DNA of 33,129 bases from an uncultured Prevotellaceae bacterium (GCA_937904375.1 CALDIG010000068.1:1-33129); one strand, 5' to 3'. Counted from the stretch's first letter, positions 22,434 to 31,094 are shown. The notes: generated from the letters alone by a model not told the origin. Numbers and translations are program-made.

Positions 22434-23714
22434 ATGAAGAGAGACGATTTATTGTTCAGCATCATCGAGCGTGAACACCTGCGTCAACAGCGTGGCATTG
22501 AGCTTATTGCCAGCGAGAATTTCGTGAGTGAACAAGTTATGAACGCTATGGGCAGCTGCCTGACCAACAAGTATGCCGAGGGCTATCCCGGACACCGCTA
22601 CTATGGCGGTTGCCAAGTGGTGGATGAGGCCGAGACTTTGGCCCAGGAGCGCATCAAGCAGCTCTTTGGAGCCGAGTATGCCAACGTGCAGCCTCACAGC
22701 GGCGCACAGGCCAACATGGCAGTATTCATGGCATGCCTCAAGCCTGGCGACAAGTTCATGGGCCTCAACCTGGCTCATGGCGGTCACCTCTCACACGGTA
22801 GCCCAGTGAATTTCTCGGGACTCGTGTTCCAGCAGTGCGAATATAATGTTACCCCCGACACCAACATCGTTGACTACGATATGATGGAAGAGGTGGCTTT
22901 GCGCGAGCAGCCCAAACTCATCGTGGGCGGCGCCAGTGCCTACAGCCGCGAGTGGGACTACGAGCGTATGCGCAACATCGCCGACAAGGTGGGAGCTATC
23001 CTGATGATTGACATGGCTCACCCTGCAGGACTTATCGCTGCCGGACTGCTCAACAACCCCTTGAAATGGGCTCACATCGTGACCAGTACAACTCACAAGA
23101 CCCTGCGTGGCCCACGCGGCGGTATCATCTTGATGGGCAAAGACTTCGAAAACCCATGGGGCAAGACCACCAAGAAGGGCGTAGTGCGCATGATGTCGTC
23201 GCTGCTCGACTCTGCCGTGTTCCCCGGCGTTCAGGGCGGTCCACTCGAGCATGTCATTGCGGCTAAGGCTGTCGCCTTTGGCGAGGCTCTCCAGCCCGAG
23301 TTCAAGGCTTACCAAATGCAAGTTAAGGCCAACGCTCAGGCAATGGCCAAGGCTCTGCTCGACAAGGGTTACAAGATTGCCAGTGGCGGCACCGACAACC
23401 ACTGCATCCTCCTAGACCTGCGTCCCAAGTATCCCGAGTTGACAGGTAAGGTTGCCGAGAACGCTCTTGTGGCTGCCGACATCACCGTTAACAAGAACAT
23501 GGTGCCATTCGACGACCGCAGCGCCTTCCAGACCAGCGGTATACGCTTAGGAACTCCAGCCATCACCACCCGTGGCGCTAAGGAAGACATGATGGGCGAA
23601 ATCGTTGAGCTCATCGACACCGTTCTCCAGAAACCCGAGGACGAGGCAACCATCACAATGGTTCGCGAGAAAGTCAACTTCATGATGAAAGACTTCCCAA
23701 TGTTCGCCTGGTAA
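22434..23714 (+). CDS. glyA: serine hydroxymethyltransferase
   Basis: A 426-residue PLP enzyme that interconverts serine and glycine while charging tetrahydrofolate with a one-carbon unit; cytoplasmic and housekeeping. Seen directly: ELIASENFVS, NKYAEGYPGHRYYGG, QPHSGAQANMAV, LAHGGHLSHGS, the IDMAHPAGLIAAG strand, and VTSTTHKTLRGPRGG with the PLP lysine K222. The length is normal. It has its own TACCTTTG promoter and a terminator behind, so it is a single-gene unit. Codon use is richer in G/C than in the accessory genes downstream. Confidence 0.98.
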   Translation: MKRDDLLFSIIEREHLRQQRGIELIASENFVSEQVMNAMGSCLTNKYAEGYPGHRYYGGCQVVDEAETLAQERIKQLFGAEYANVQPHSGAQANMAVFMACLKPGDKFMGLNLAHGGHLSHGSPVNFSGLVFQQCEYNVTPDTNIVDYDMMEEVALREQPKLIVGGASAYSREWDYERMRNIADKVGAILMIDMAHPAGLIAAGLLNNPLKWAHIVTSTTHKTLRGPRGGIILMGKDFENPWGKTTKKGVVRMMSSLLDSAVFPGVQGGPLEHVIAAKAVAFGEALQPEFKAYQMQVKANAQAMAKALLDKGYKIASGGTDNHCILLDLRPKYPELTGKVAENALVAADITVNKNMVPFDDRSAFQTSGIRLGTPAITTRGAKEDMMGEIVELIDTVLQKPEDEATITMVREKVNFMMKDFPMFAW

Positions 23715-23744
23715 TAACCACCGCGACACATTATAAAATAACTG

Positions 23745-23775
23745 AGGGCAGCCATGACAGGTTGCCCTACTTTTT
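23745..23775 (+). terminator. intrinsic terminator after glyA
   Basis: AGGGCAGCC pairs with GGTTGCCCT (one G-T pair) around ATGACA at 23745-23768, followed by AC and a run of five T residues. Confidence 0.8.
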
Positions 23776-23806
23776 AGTTGATTTCTAAAAAATACAACAA
23801 AAAATG

Positions 23807-23820
23807 CCACTTTAAGGTGG
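23807..23820. promoter_or_regulatory. candidate operator palindrome before the toxin-antitoxin genes
   Basis: CCACTTTAAGGTGG is a 14-bp near-palindrome (12 of 14 positions symmetric) ending eight bases before the -33 element of the toxin-antitoxin promoter. By analogy with autoregulated MqsRA-type operons it could be the antitoxin binding site. Confidence 0.45.
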
Positions 23821-23827
23821 AAAAAGT

Positions 23828-23857
23828 TTGTGTAGTTAAAAAAAAGTGCTACCTTTG
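23828..23857 (+). promoter_or_regulatory. promoter of the toxin-antitoxin operon
   Basis: TTG at 23828-23830, a 19-nt spacer, then TACCTTTG at 23850-23857. The ATG is 15 nt further on, so the leader is only a few bases long. Confidence 0.85.
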
Positions 23858-23871
23858 CAAAAAAATAAGCT

Positions 23872-24228
23872 ATGGAAATAACAATTGAACAAGTTCGGGC
23901 ATTTTTGAATGAGTTTAAGATTAAGGCAAAAGCTTTTGGCATTATTTATCGCGATGACCGTGATAAAAATGATATTAATTCCCTTTTGAAACTCGGTATT
24001 AACAATGTCATCCGTGAAGAAATTATATTTTCTTTGGAGGATATTGATTACTCCGAAGGTCCAATTATTGACACTCTCAATAAAGGCGCTGATATGTGGG
24101 TCTTTGGCAAAGATTACAATGATACTGATATTTACATAAAGATTTCGGTGAATAATAGAGCCTTGTGCATTTCTTTTCACGAGACGGAATACCCGTTACA
24201 TTTCCCTTTTAAAACACAAGCATTATGA
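23872..24228 (+). CDS. MqsR-like toxin
   Basis: A 118-residue protein, the first gene of a two-gene operon. Residues 34-104 follow the MqsR pattern: LLKLGINNVIREEIIFSLEDI, cut here as LGINNVI and IIFSLEDIDY, then MWVFGK, DIYIKI (Y88 at the place of the MqsR active-site tyrosine) and ALCISFHE. MqsR is a RelE-fold mRNA endoribonuclease that stops translation. There is a 4-bp overlap (ATGA) with the next gene, which looks like an MqsA-type antitoxin. The toxin-first order is typical of mqsRA. Similarity was judged by eye and is moderate; another small RNase-type toxin is the alternative. Confidence 0.65.
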   Translation: MEITIEQVRAFLNEFKIKAKAFGIIYRDDRDKNDINSLLKLGINNVIREEIIFSLEDIDYSEGPIIDTLNKGADMWVFGKDYNDTDIYIKISVNNRALCISFHETEYPLHFPFKTQAL

Positions 24229-24827
24229 AAAGTCCATTCGCCGATTGCGAGGCTGTTCTTATTAAGGAGCCTGCAATAGCCACCTTTAGAGGTGAGCAAT
24301 ACCACTACACTTATTGTTGTTATGAATGTGAGAAAACCAAAGAGCGTTTCACAACTGGTGAACTAGCCGAAGAAAATGTCTCTCAAATCTACAACCAATA
24401 TAGAAAAAAGTATAATATTCCTTCTCCATCTGAGATTAAGCAACTGATAGAGCAGTATGGAATATCTATAGCCAAAATGACAACAATTCTGGGCTTTGGA
24501 GAAAATCAAATATCACGATATATCAAAGGTGAAGTTCCCAACAGGGCCAATGGTACAACGCTTAGCGTGATTAAAAACATAGATGTTTTTGAGCAATATG
24601 TCAATAATGCAAAAGTATTGCTTGGCGACAAAGTTTATTCTAAAATAAAAGAGAGTATCGCTAAAGAGCGTCACAAAGACAATGCAATGGCCGTGGCAGA
24701 GCCCGAAGTGAAATACGGTTCTAATAAGGACTCACTAAAAATAAAGGCTTTGCAAGCCATTATGAACATTGATGACGATCAGGCGCTTCACGACATAAAT
24801 AGTTATTTAGATCCTTTTTCTAGATAA
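24225..24827 (+). CDS. MqsA/YgiT-like antitoxin with HTH and long C-terminal extension
   Basis: A 200-residue protein. The N-terminus MKSPFADCEA...ATFRGEQY aligns with the MqsA zinc domain opening, but the first CxxC is broken (S3 and C8 only) while the second survives as C32-Y-E-C35. Residues about 68-105 form an HTH ending in ISRYIKGEVPNRANGTTL, the MqsA/Xre recognition pattern. A further 80 residues, beyond the usual 131 of MqsA, end in a charged helix. It should neutralise the upstream toxin and repress the shared promoter. Zinc binding may be lost or differ. The start overlaps the toxin stop. Confidence 0.7.
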   Translation: MKSPFADCEAVLIKEPAIATFRGEQYHYTYCCYECEKTKERFTTGELAEENVSQIYNQYRKKYNIPSPSEIKQLIEQYGISIAKMTTILGFGENQISRYIKGEVPNRANGTTLSVIKNIDVFEQYVNNAKVLLGDKVYSKIKESIAKERHKDNAMAVAEPEVKYGSNKDSLKIKALQAIMNIDDDQALHDINSYLDPFSR

Positions 24828-24917
24828 AGTGTTGCTTATTGATTAGCTAAATTAAACAAATAGGGGGTAATTGACATTTTTTTACCAAATTTACTGCCGA
24901 GAGAGAAGTGTTATTAC

Positions 24918-24925
24918 TAATTTTG
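24918..24925 (+). promoter_or_regulatory. -7 box TAATTTTG for the outer-membrane protein gene
   Basis: A TAnnTTTG match 42 nt before the ATG at 24967. No well-spaced -33 TTG is visible. Confidence 0.55.
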
Positions 24926-24966
24926 TAGCGTTGAGAATTATTAGCCACCATTAACCCCAAAATGAT

Positions 24967-25578
24967 ATGAAAAAGATTATTATCGCACTTATGTGCCTGA
25001 TTATAGCCTTTGGCTCGGCCATGGCGCAGAACGAAGCTAAGCAGTTTACCATCAAGCCATACGCTGGCTTTAGCGGTTCAATATTCAATGTTGACCATTA
25101 TTCCGATTACTTTGACCCTCGCTATGGCTTTCATGTGGGCGTGGAAGGCGAGTATCAGTTTGCCCCACGTTGGAGTGTAGCGGTTGGTGCGGTGTATTCG
25201 ATGGGTGGCGCAAAATATTATGACTATTCAGGTTTGAATAGGTCAGAACAACTCAAGAACGACAGGTTATTTGTGCCTGTTGTCGCTCGCTGGTATGCAT
25301 GGCGTGGTTTGTCGATAAATGCGGGAATTGCCCCAGCGTTTGTGGTTAATGCTACCAGTTTTCAATCGAATAGGGCCCGCAAATTTGACCTTTGTGTGCC
25401 TTTAGGAATCTCCTACGAGTTTAATAATCATCTCGTTGTTGGTATTGAGGGATTTATGGGATTGCTAAATGTATATCCCAACAAAGAGTATAACGAGTAC
25501 TTGATGCATAGCAACAACACCAAAATGTATCAATACAACGGCTTCATATCGTTAGGTTACAAGTTCAGGATAAGATAG
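24967..25578 (+). CDS. outer-membrane beta-barrel protein (OMP_b-brl type)
   Basis: A 203-residue protein. A signal peptide lies at residues 1-20 (MKKIIIALMCLIIAFGSAMA). Alternating hydrophobic/polar strands follow: FTIKPYAGFSGS, YGFHVGVEGEYQF, WSVAVGAVYSMGG, LFVPVVARWYAW, GISYEFNNHLVVGIEGFMG. The last strand, FISLGYKFRIR, ends in Arg rather than the usual aromatic. This is the common eight-stranded porin-like barrel of Bacteroidota, of unknown specific role. The lipoprotein gene follows after 19 nt, so the two likely form an operon. Confidence 0.85.
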   Translation: MKKIIIALMCLIIAFGSAMAQNEAKQFTIKPYAGFSGSIFNVDHYSDYFDPRYGFHVGVEGEYQFAPRWSVAVGAVYSMGGAKYYDYSGLNRSEQLKNDRLFVPVVARWYAWRGLSINAGIAPAFVVNATSFQSNRARKFDLCVPLGISYEFNNHLVVGIEGFMGLLNVYPNKEYNEYLMHSNNTKMYQYNGFISLGYKFRIR

Positions 25579-25597
25579 AAGATAAAAAGGACACAAC

Positions 25598-26164
25598 ATG
25601 AAAATAAAAAGTAGAATCATTATTATTTTGAGCAGTATCTTCTCGTTGCTTTATTTGTCAGGGTGTGAGGAGTTGCCTAATGATGCTATCAGTGTTTCTA
25701 ATAAAATCAAGTTTGAGAACTACTCTAATGATAGTATTGTGGTTTGCTTGCGAGACTATCCCGACACACTATTAAGTACAGGAGATTGCAATTTCTTTCA
25801 AACTATCGAAATAGCTCCTGATGGTAGTGGACTTTTAGATGCAGGCGATGCTTTTGGAATTGTCAATTATTATTATGAGTTATTGGCTAAAACTGATGAC
25901 GAATATAGTTTTTCAAAACAGTATGATTTTGATAGATTGTTAGTCTGCTTGTTTATTATAGAAAAGTCAAAGATAAATCAAATTGGTTGGGAAAAGGTGT
26001 GTGAATCAAATGAATATACTGAAAGATATGATATCTCTTTAAGACAGTTGAGATATCCATATTATGACGATATGCATATCGACTCCGATACAACATGGTT
26101 TAAGTATCCATTAAATGGCTATGACAGGGGAATGGTGACCAAAATTGTTACTCCTTCAAAATAG
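25598..26164 (+). CDS. lipoprotein of unknown function
   Basis: A 188-residue protein. It has a type II signal peptide with lipobox LSGC (C23), followed by EELPNDAIS. The mature part has a beta-rich opening (IKFENYSNDSIVVCLRDYPD) and a C-terminal section with DTTWFKYPLNGY. There is no known family; the 'vulnerable to phosphate/calcium' or enzyme motifs one would look for are absent. It is likely co-transcribed with the barrel protein upstream, suggesting an outer-membrane partner. Confidence 0.7.
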   Translation: MKIKSRIIIILSSIFSLLYLSGCEELPNDAISVSNKIKFENYSNDSIVVCLRDYPDTLLSTGDCNFFQTIEIAPDGSGLLDAGDAFGIVNYYYELLAKTDDEYSFSKQYDFDRLLVCLFIIEKSKINQIGWEKVCESNEYTERYDISLRQLRYPYYDDMHIDSDTTWFKYPLNGYDRGMVTKIVTPSK

Positions 26165-26208
26165 TCTACATCCACATCAAATCTATAAGATTCATTCAGA
26201 ATTTGATC

Positions 26209-27729
26209 ATGCTTAAGAATAACATTAGCATAGCACCGTTTTTGGGAGCCAACAAATCACTTAGTGTTGGCTTGAATCCTCTTGGCTTCCGTACAGCCTC
26301 AGAGCAATTGTTTACCACACTGCTTCCAGGTCTTAACGTTGTGACCCTTAGAATCCGTTATTATAGTTTTTACTGCTGGTTGCTAAAAAAATTTTATATC
26401 AACCGAGATAAAGCAACTCCAGCAGATCTTAAAAGGCATATTAGAATGTCAGAATTGTTGATGGCACTCATTCATGCACAAAGCGATAATAGTGGAGGTA
26501 TTCCAGGTATAACCCGTGCGTTTGAAATTATCGCCAGAAATGAAGATGTGATTAACTTCAATGAAGATGCAATGCCTGGTGGCAAAGCTGGCGGCGGTTA
26601 TTGGGCTGGTGGTTATGGTGCCTTTGGATCTTACTATGCTGCATCATTACAAGAATTAGGCATCATTTTACCTTTGTCTGACGCATCAAATCTATACAAT
26701 GTAACACCGAAAAACGACACCTTCATAAGCGGAGAAGTGCTTGCAGAACTTTTTGAAGAAAGTCTTGGCGACCAAATGAGCAATCTTTTTGAACGTTGTG
26801 CTCAAAAAGGTATAGTTACTCGACAAGAATTAAAAAACATGGAGCCATATTTCCAGTGTCATAACTTGCCTAACAACAATGAACGCAAAGTTCTAACAGA
26901 AATGCTCCTACAAAATGACAGACCATCTTCAAGAGATGATTATTGTTTGCGCAAAGACACCTTACGATTGTTGCTTAGCTATCTCAAAAACGAAACCTTA
27001 ACCAAATTCTCAGAATTAGAGTTCGCTCGTTATGTATATCATTGTTATAGCATTGGAGCTGAGAAAGATACAGCCGCTGTTGGATGGTATGCTTATTATC
27101 TAAATGATAGCCGCCAATATGAATCTCTTAATATTTTCGATGTCGTTCTCAGCAAACTTCAACAAAGTTCAAAGCCAGGGCAATGGGAAAATATTAATGA
27201 GTTCACTTCTCAACTTGCTGATGAAGTGTGTTATGAGTTAAATGTAGAATCAAAAACTTTACGTGAAGCATTTGATAGTTGGGAGAATGTCAATGAACCT
27301 GAGGATAAAATTAGTCATGCCTTTTTCGTGTTACTTGATGATTATAGAAGAAATTCAAATTATCAAGAATGTAAAGAAATCATAAGAACTTATTTTAGAA
27401 AAGTTAGCAATGATGCACTTGACGCATTTTACTCTATAGATAACAGTCTTGACAAAACTGTCAAACAATACGTTAAGCATTATCTAACTGAAAATATTAT
27501 CTACAACCATTATTCCGAGTCAATGAGAAAGTATAGTCAGAACAGAATACCAACTCAAAAACTCTCCATTGAAAATGGTTTTGTTAGAGGACTTTCCACG
27601 TATGCAGCAACACACAGTTCTCCACGTATTGATACACTGAGAAATTTTGCTGAAGATCTAGATTTAATTCATGAGCTTAACGTTACAGAAAATGGAATTG
27701 AACTTTTAATAAGGCTGCAAAATGATTGA
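26209..27729 (+). CDS. uncharacterised 506-aa protein, partner of the PLD-like protein
   Basis: The start was set at ATG 26209 (MLKNNISIAPFLGANKSL) instead of a TTG two codons earlier. It is soluble, with no signal peptide or membrane segments. The N-terminal part, LLPGLNVVTLRIRYYSFYCW near residues 38-57, resembles the RARY-type opening of DUF6361-like proteins that I recall near PLD genes; this is a weak match. A glycine/aromatic block (GGKAGGGYWAGGYGAFGSYY) lies at about residues 124-143. The remainder looks helical with no catalytic motif I can identify. It overlaps the PLD gene by 8 bp (ATGATTGA), so the two proteins are translationally coupled and should act together. The codon use is A/T-rich, unlike glyA. 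A role in defence is inferred only. Confidence 0.75.
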   Translation: MLKNNISIAPFLGANKSLSVGLNPLGFRTASEQLFTTLLPGLNVVTLRIRYYSFYCWLLKKFYINRDKATPADLKRHIRMSELLMALIHAQSDNSGGIPGITRAFEIIARNEDVINFNEDAMPGGKAGGGYWAGGYGAFGSYYAASLQELGIILPLSDASNLYNVTPKNDTFISGEVLAELFEESLGDQMSNLFERCAQKGIVTRQELKNMEPYFQCHNLPNNNERKVLTEMLLQNDRPSSRDDYCLRKDTLRLLLSYLKNETLTKFSELEFARYVYHCYSIGAEKDTAAVGWYAYYLNDSRQYESLNIFDVVLSKLQQSSKPGQWENINEFTSQLADEVCYELNVESKTLREAFDSWENVNEPEDKISHAFFVLLDDYRRNSNYQECKEIIRTYFRKVSNDALDAFYSIDNSLDKTVKQYVKHYLTENIIYNHYSESMRKYSQNRIPTQKLSIENGFVRGLSTYAATHSSPRIDTLRNFAEDLDLIHELNVTENGIELLIRLQND

Positions 27730-30190
27730 AAGAAAAAATATCATAGAAATTCTTGGCACAAGAAAGAATGTTTATCATTCTGCTGTTCTTACATGCTATA
27801 CATTTGACCCAATATTCTTTGAGTCAATATATCTACCGGTTATACGTTCATTAGGGGTAACCAATGTGGTTGTGTTGATGGATGCTAAAATGTATGACCA
27901 GCTACTTGCCGACCCCGATTATCAGTATCATAGCGTTTCGACAATAAACTATACTCTCCGTCGACAAGAAAACACCCATCATGGTGTGTTTCATCCTAAA
28001 ATGTCATTACTTTTTGGTGAGGAAGAAGGTTCTTTGATTATTGGAAGTGGCAACATTACTTATAGTGGAATGTCAAACAATGACGAAGTTTGGAACGCAT
28101 TCCATATAGCAGGTAGTGACTCAACAAATTATCCTTTATTTCGAAAAGCATGGGACTATATCATACAGAACACAGGCAATGCACAGTCATTAGTGCTTAA
28201 ACAATTGGGATGGATTACAGAACACAGTTTATGGATGCAAAAAGAACTATCCGAGAATATTGTTGAATTAAAATCAGGTGAACTTTGTTCATTGCTATTT
28301 AATTCAACTAATTCATCAATACTTGAAGATTTATATGCATCCGTTGGTAACACTTCTATTAATAAAATAACAGTAGCGGCACCATTTTATGATACAGAAG
28401 GTAATGCAATAAAGGAACTGCAAGATCACTTTTCTCCTAATGTTTTAAACTGTATTCTTGATATAAACAGACAAAGTGCTCCATTTGCTTTACTCAATAG
28501 CACTAACGTTAATTTTTTCAAGCATATTTCCCCTAACCCACTTCATGCAAAAATCATTGAAATACAAAGTGAAAATGAAACATGGGTTTTGAGTGGTAGT
28601 GCCAATGTTGGTAATATGGCTCTTGGAATGAATCGCGATATCTTCAACGATGAAGTTTGTATACTTTTGCATAGTAAAGAACATAAAGACTATATTAAAG
28701 AACTTGGTTTACATTTTTCGCCATTAAAACATGAAGAACTAGAATCTATATCTCGTCGCGAAACAAAGAAACAAGTGCCAAGCCCAATTAAAGTATCTTT
28801 ATTCTCATGTGAAGAAAAAGATGGAAAATTACTGTTACGATTTAATAAAAAAGGTATAAAAGCGACACTTGTTGCTCTTGACAAAAAGCAACATAATATT
28901 TGGAATCATGAGCTTACAACCGGCAATGAAGTAAGCATATCATTAGAAGATAATATACTAACAAGACTACATATCGTCGTTTTAAAGGATTCTGACACCG
29001 AAATATCAAACAGAGTGCTTGTTGTAAGAGAAATAAATGTTGAGAGTAGTAATCCCGACCCAAAACGTCGCAAGCTGTCAAGTCTTCTTGACGATAATGA
29101 TTTGATTAATAACCTAAGTCACATACTTGGCTACATTGAGTTTGAAGACTCAGACAAGAAGTCCAAATCATTCAATTTAAAATCAAAGAAATCCCAACAA
29201 GAGAAAGATGATATTGTTGTAAAAAATAATCGTTTCAATGCTCTTAAAGACAGCAAATTGAGTATCAATATGCACTCTGGCATTAGAATACTCTCGTATT
29301 TACAGCAAATTCTTTTCAAAACAGATGACAACGTACAAACTGATGACGATCTATTAGGATTAAATGAGGAAAATAATGACGAAACGACTGATAGTAACAC
29401 CAATAATAAGTCTTCAATCGAATCTATAAGCGATGATGCGACACAAATAAGAAAAGATATAGCTTGTTTCTTGAAAAAGATGAAGCAATTCCTATTAAAC
29501 AAAACAGATGACACCAGTATATATGGTGACGTTAATAAAGTCATTGGAAAACCAAGACTTATGGCTAAGCCTGGCCTTAATGCGGCTTCATCACTCGCAG
29601 TTGCAACGACATCTGTAATATGGATGTTGAACAAATACGGATACTATATTATCAAGCGTGGTGAAATCCAAGAAGAGCTTATGAAGTGTACAAGCTTATT
29701 TTTCTCCATATATAGTAATAAGTATCCATATGAAAACAGCTACATTAGTCTCAGAACTCGAGAGTTATTAAAGTCAGCATCTGTAGGATTGCTGGTGGCA
29801 CTTAGTTTTTATAATCATCGAAAGAACAATGTCCTCTTAACCCAACTTGTTCTTAACTGTCTTGATTCATGGAAGGAAAAACAAGAACTCAACGAAATCA
29901 TGCCACTATATGAAGAACAACTAAATAAAATGAATCCCGAGAATCTCAGCAACAATACTATTGAGAGGATTCGAGAAATAGCAAATATTTATCTCAAAGA
30001 AGAAATACCATTAGAGAAAATGGGTATACATGATACTATTTATTCTTATGGTAATGGCTATGGTTTCATTGTGCTATCTGACATCAAGAAAGTGAAAGAT
30101 GGCTGGAGTTATAAATATCAGTATTCGTGGTTTGAAGGTAATTATAGTTGCATTAAACGTAATAGCTTCAAAGGCTATATTAACATTTAA
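27722..30190 (+). CDS. PLD-like phosphodiesterase/nuclease domain protein, 822 aa
   Basis: The N-terminal third is a double phospholipase D-like domain. The first half has H91-P-K93 with GSGNITYSG (108-116); the second has H275-A-K277 with SGSANVGNMALG (291-302). The aspartate of classical HKD is absent in both, as in several PLD-type nucleases. Residues about 350-450 look beta-rich. A charged, low-complexity Lys/Asp/Asn segment spans about 440-590, and a helical C-terminal domain ends with a beta-rich GYGFIVLSDIKKVKDGWSYK. There is no helicase motif. Together with its coupled 506-aa partner it forms a two-gene unit in an island of nuclease and toxin genes. Lipid hydrolysis is less likely because there is no export signal or membrane segment. 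Confidence 0.8.
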   Translation: MIERKNIIEILGTRKNVYHSAVLTCYTFDPIFFESIYLPVIRSLGVTNVVVLMDAKMYDQLLADPDYQYHSVSTINYTLRRQENTHHGVFHPKMSLLFGEEEGSLIIGSGNITYSGMSNNDEVWNAFHIAGSDSTNYPLFRKAWDYIIQNTGNAQSLVLKQLGWITEHSLWMQKELSENIVELKSGELCSLLFNSTNSSILEDLYASVGNTSINKITVAAPFYDTEGNAIKELQDHFSPNVLNCILDINRQSAPFALLNSTNVNFFKHISPNPLHAKIIEIQSENETWVLSGSANVGNMALGMNRDIFNDEVCILLHSKEHKDYIKELGLHFSPLKHEELESISRRETKKQVPSPIKVSLFSCEEKDGKLLLRFNKKGIKATLVALDKKQHNIWNHELTTGNEVSISLEDNILTRLHIVVLKDSDTEISNRVLVVREINVESSNPDPKRRKLSSLLDDNDLINNLSHILGYIEFEDSDKKSKSFNLKSKKSQQEKDDIVVKNNRFNALKDSKLSINMHSGIRILSYLQQILFKTDDNVQTDDDLLGLNEENNDETTDSNTNNKSSIESISDDATQIRKDIACFLKKMKQFLLNKTDDTSIYGDVNKVIGKPRLMAKPGLNAASSLAVATTSVIWMLNKYGYYIIKRGEIQEELMKCTSLFFSIYSNKYPYENSYISLRTRELLKSASVGLLVALSFYNHRKNNVLLTQLVLNCLDSWKEKQELNEIMPLYEEQLNKMNPENLSNNTIERIREIANIYLKEEIPLEKMGIHDTIYSYGNGYGFIVLSDIKKVKDGWSYKYQYSWFEGNYSCIKRNSFKGYINI

Positions 30191-30210
30191 TAATGTCGAA
30201 TCACTAAATC

Positions 30211-30376
30211 ATGAAAATCCCCGCATTGTTTAAAGAAAGAGTATATATGGCTGATTGAGACGATTAACCGCTATGGTAAAATCACCTTTGCCGAGACTGG
30301 CGAGCTGTGGAAGCGCAAGTAGGAAAGCGGTGGAATAGAGAGGCCATTGACAGACAGATACATTAACGATATGTAA
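30211..30376 (+). pseudogene. decayed N-terminus of a WYL-type transcriptional regulator
   Basis: ATG at 30211 opens MKIPALFKERVY, then the frame shifts near 30243 (TATATA run). The next frame reads IWLIETINRYGKITFAETGE, LWKRK, a stop at 30320-30322, then ESGGIERPLTDRYINDM and a stop. This is the N-terminal winged-helix segment of Bacteroidota WYL-domain regulators (typically FKxYIWLIxTIxRxGKITxxELxxxW). The remaining 250 or so codons are gone. WYL regulators often sit next to defence operons, so this fragment probably once controlled a neighbour. Confidence 0.7.
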
Positions 30377-30398
30377 ACTTCCAAAATATAAAAAAAAT

Positions 30399-30983
30399 AT
30401 GAGACGAATTTTTCAAAAGATTATTGTTGCGCTTTTGGCGATTGCTCCACTTGCATTGTCGGCGCAAAGTGAATATGGTTTCAAGGCGATTGCCGTTGAG
30501 CAAGAATTTGCTGATAACGGCTTTAACTGGTTTCGCCATGCTCTGCTGTTGGCTGCTGGTGATGAACAACATAGCAACGCTATGACCATAGGCTGGGGAG
30601 GCATTGGCACATTGTGGCGCAAAACTGCCGTAACAGTATATGTTGCTGAGCAACGCTACACCAAGCAGTTTATGGACAAAGCGCAATACTTCACCGTCAT
30701 GGCTTTCAGTGACCGTAAAGAGGAGATTCTTGAATATATGGGCACTAAAAGCGGCCGTGACGGCGATAAGACTAAAGCCTTGAATCTGCACACTGCCTAC
30801 ACTGAAAACGGCACACCATATTACATCGAAGCCGATATGGTTATCGAGTGCCGAATCATGTATGCCGCGCCGTTCGACCCAAAGCATTTCAAAGACGACG
30901 TGCCAAAACAGATGTACGACAACTTCCCCGCTGGACTACACACCGAGTACATCGGTGAGGTGGTCAATGCCTGGAAAAAATAA
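30399..30983 (+). CDS. exported flavin reductase-like protein
   Basis: A 194-residue protein. A signal peptide (residues 1-22, ends LALSA-Q) precedes a flavin reductase-like split-barrel domain: NAMTIGWGGIGTLWRKTAVT, then VYVAEQRYTKQF, YFTVMAF and GTKSGRDGDKTKALNL, the usual FMN-phosphate loop, and ADMVIECRIMYAAPFDP. Relatives in Bacteroidales are usually cytoplasmic, so a signal peptide is unusual and implies a periplasmic flavoprotein, or an enzyme that must obtain flavin outside the cytoplasm. It lies behind the WYL remnant and is followed by a weak terminator. Confidence 0.8.
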   Translation: MRRIFQKIIVALLAIAPLALSAQSEYGFKAIAVEQEFADNGFNWFRHALLLAAGDEQHSNAMTIGWGGIGTLWRKTAVTVYVAEQRYTKQFMDKAQYFTVMAFSDRKEEILEYMGTKSGRDGDKTKALNLHTAYTENGTPYYIEADMVIECRIMYAAPFDPKHFKDDVPKQMYDNFPAGLHTEYIGEVVNAWKK

Positions 30984-30999
30984 AACCGAATGACCGATT

Positions 31000-31028
31000 C
31001 TTAACAAAAAAGCCTCGTTAAGTTTTTT
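31000..31028 (+). terminator. weak intrinsic terminator
   Basis: CTTAAC (31000-31005) pairs with GTTAAG (31017-31022), followed by six T residues. It sits 17 nt past the exported flavin reductase-like gene. Confidence 0.5.
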
Positions 31029-31065
31029 AGTGTTTGGTGTGCCGTGAATTGGCACTGACTTGTCA

Positions 31066-31073
31066 TATATTTG
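31066..31073 (+). promoter_or_regulatory. -7 box TATATTTG for the endonuclease gene
   Basis: A TAnnTTTG match 21 nt before the ATG at 31095. The TTG at its 3' end could be taken for a start codon but is part of the promoter. Confidence 0.65.
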
Positions 31074-31094
31074 CACCCACAACCAAAAGAAACA

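Noticed and set aside
22791..23402. 203-codon minus-strand frame in glyA
   Set aside because: Antisense to a highly conserved housekeeping enzyme.
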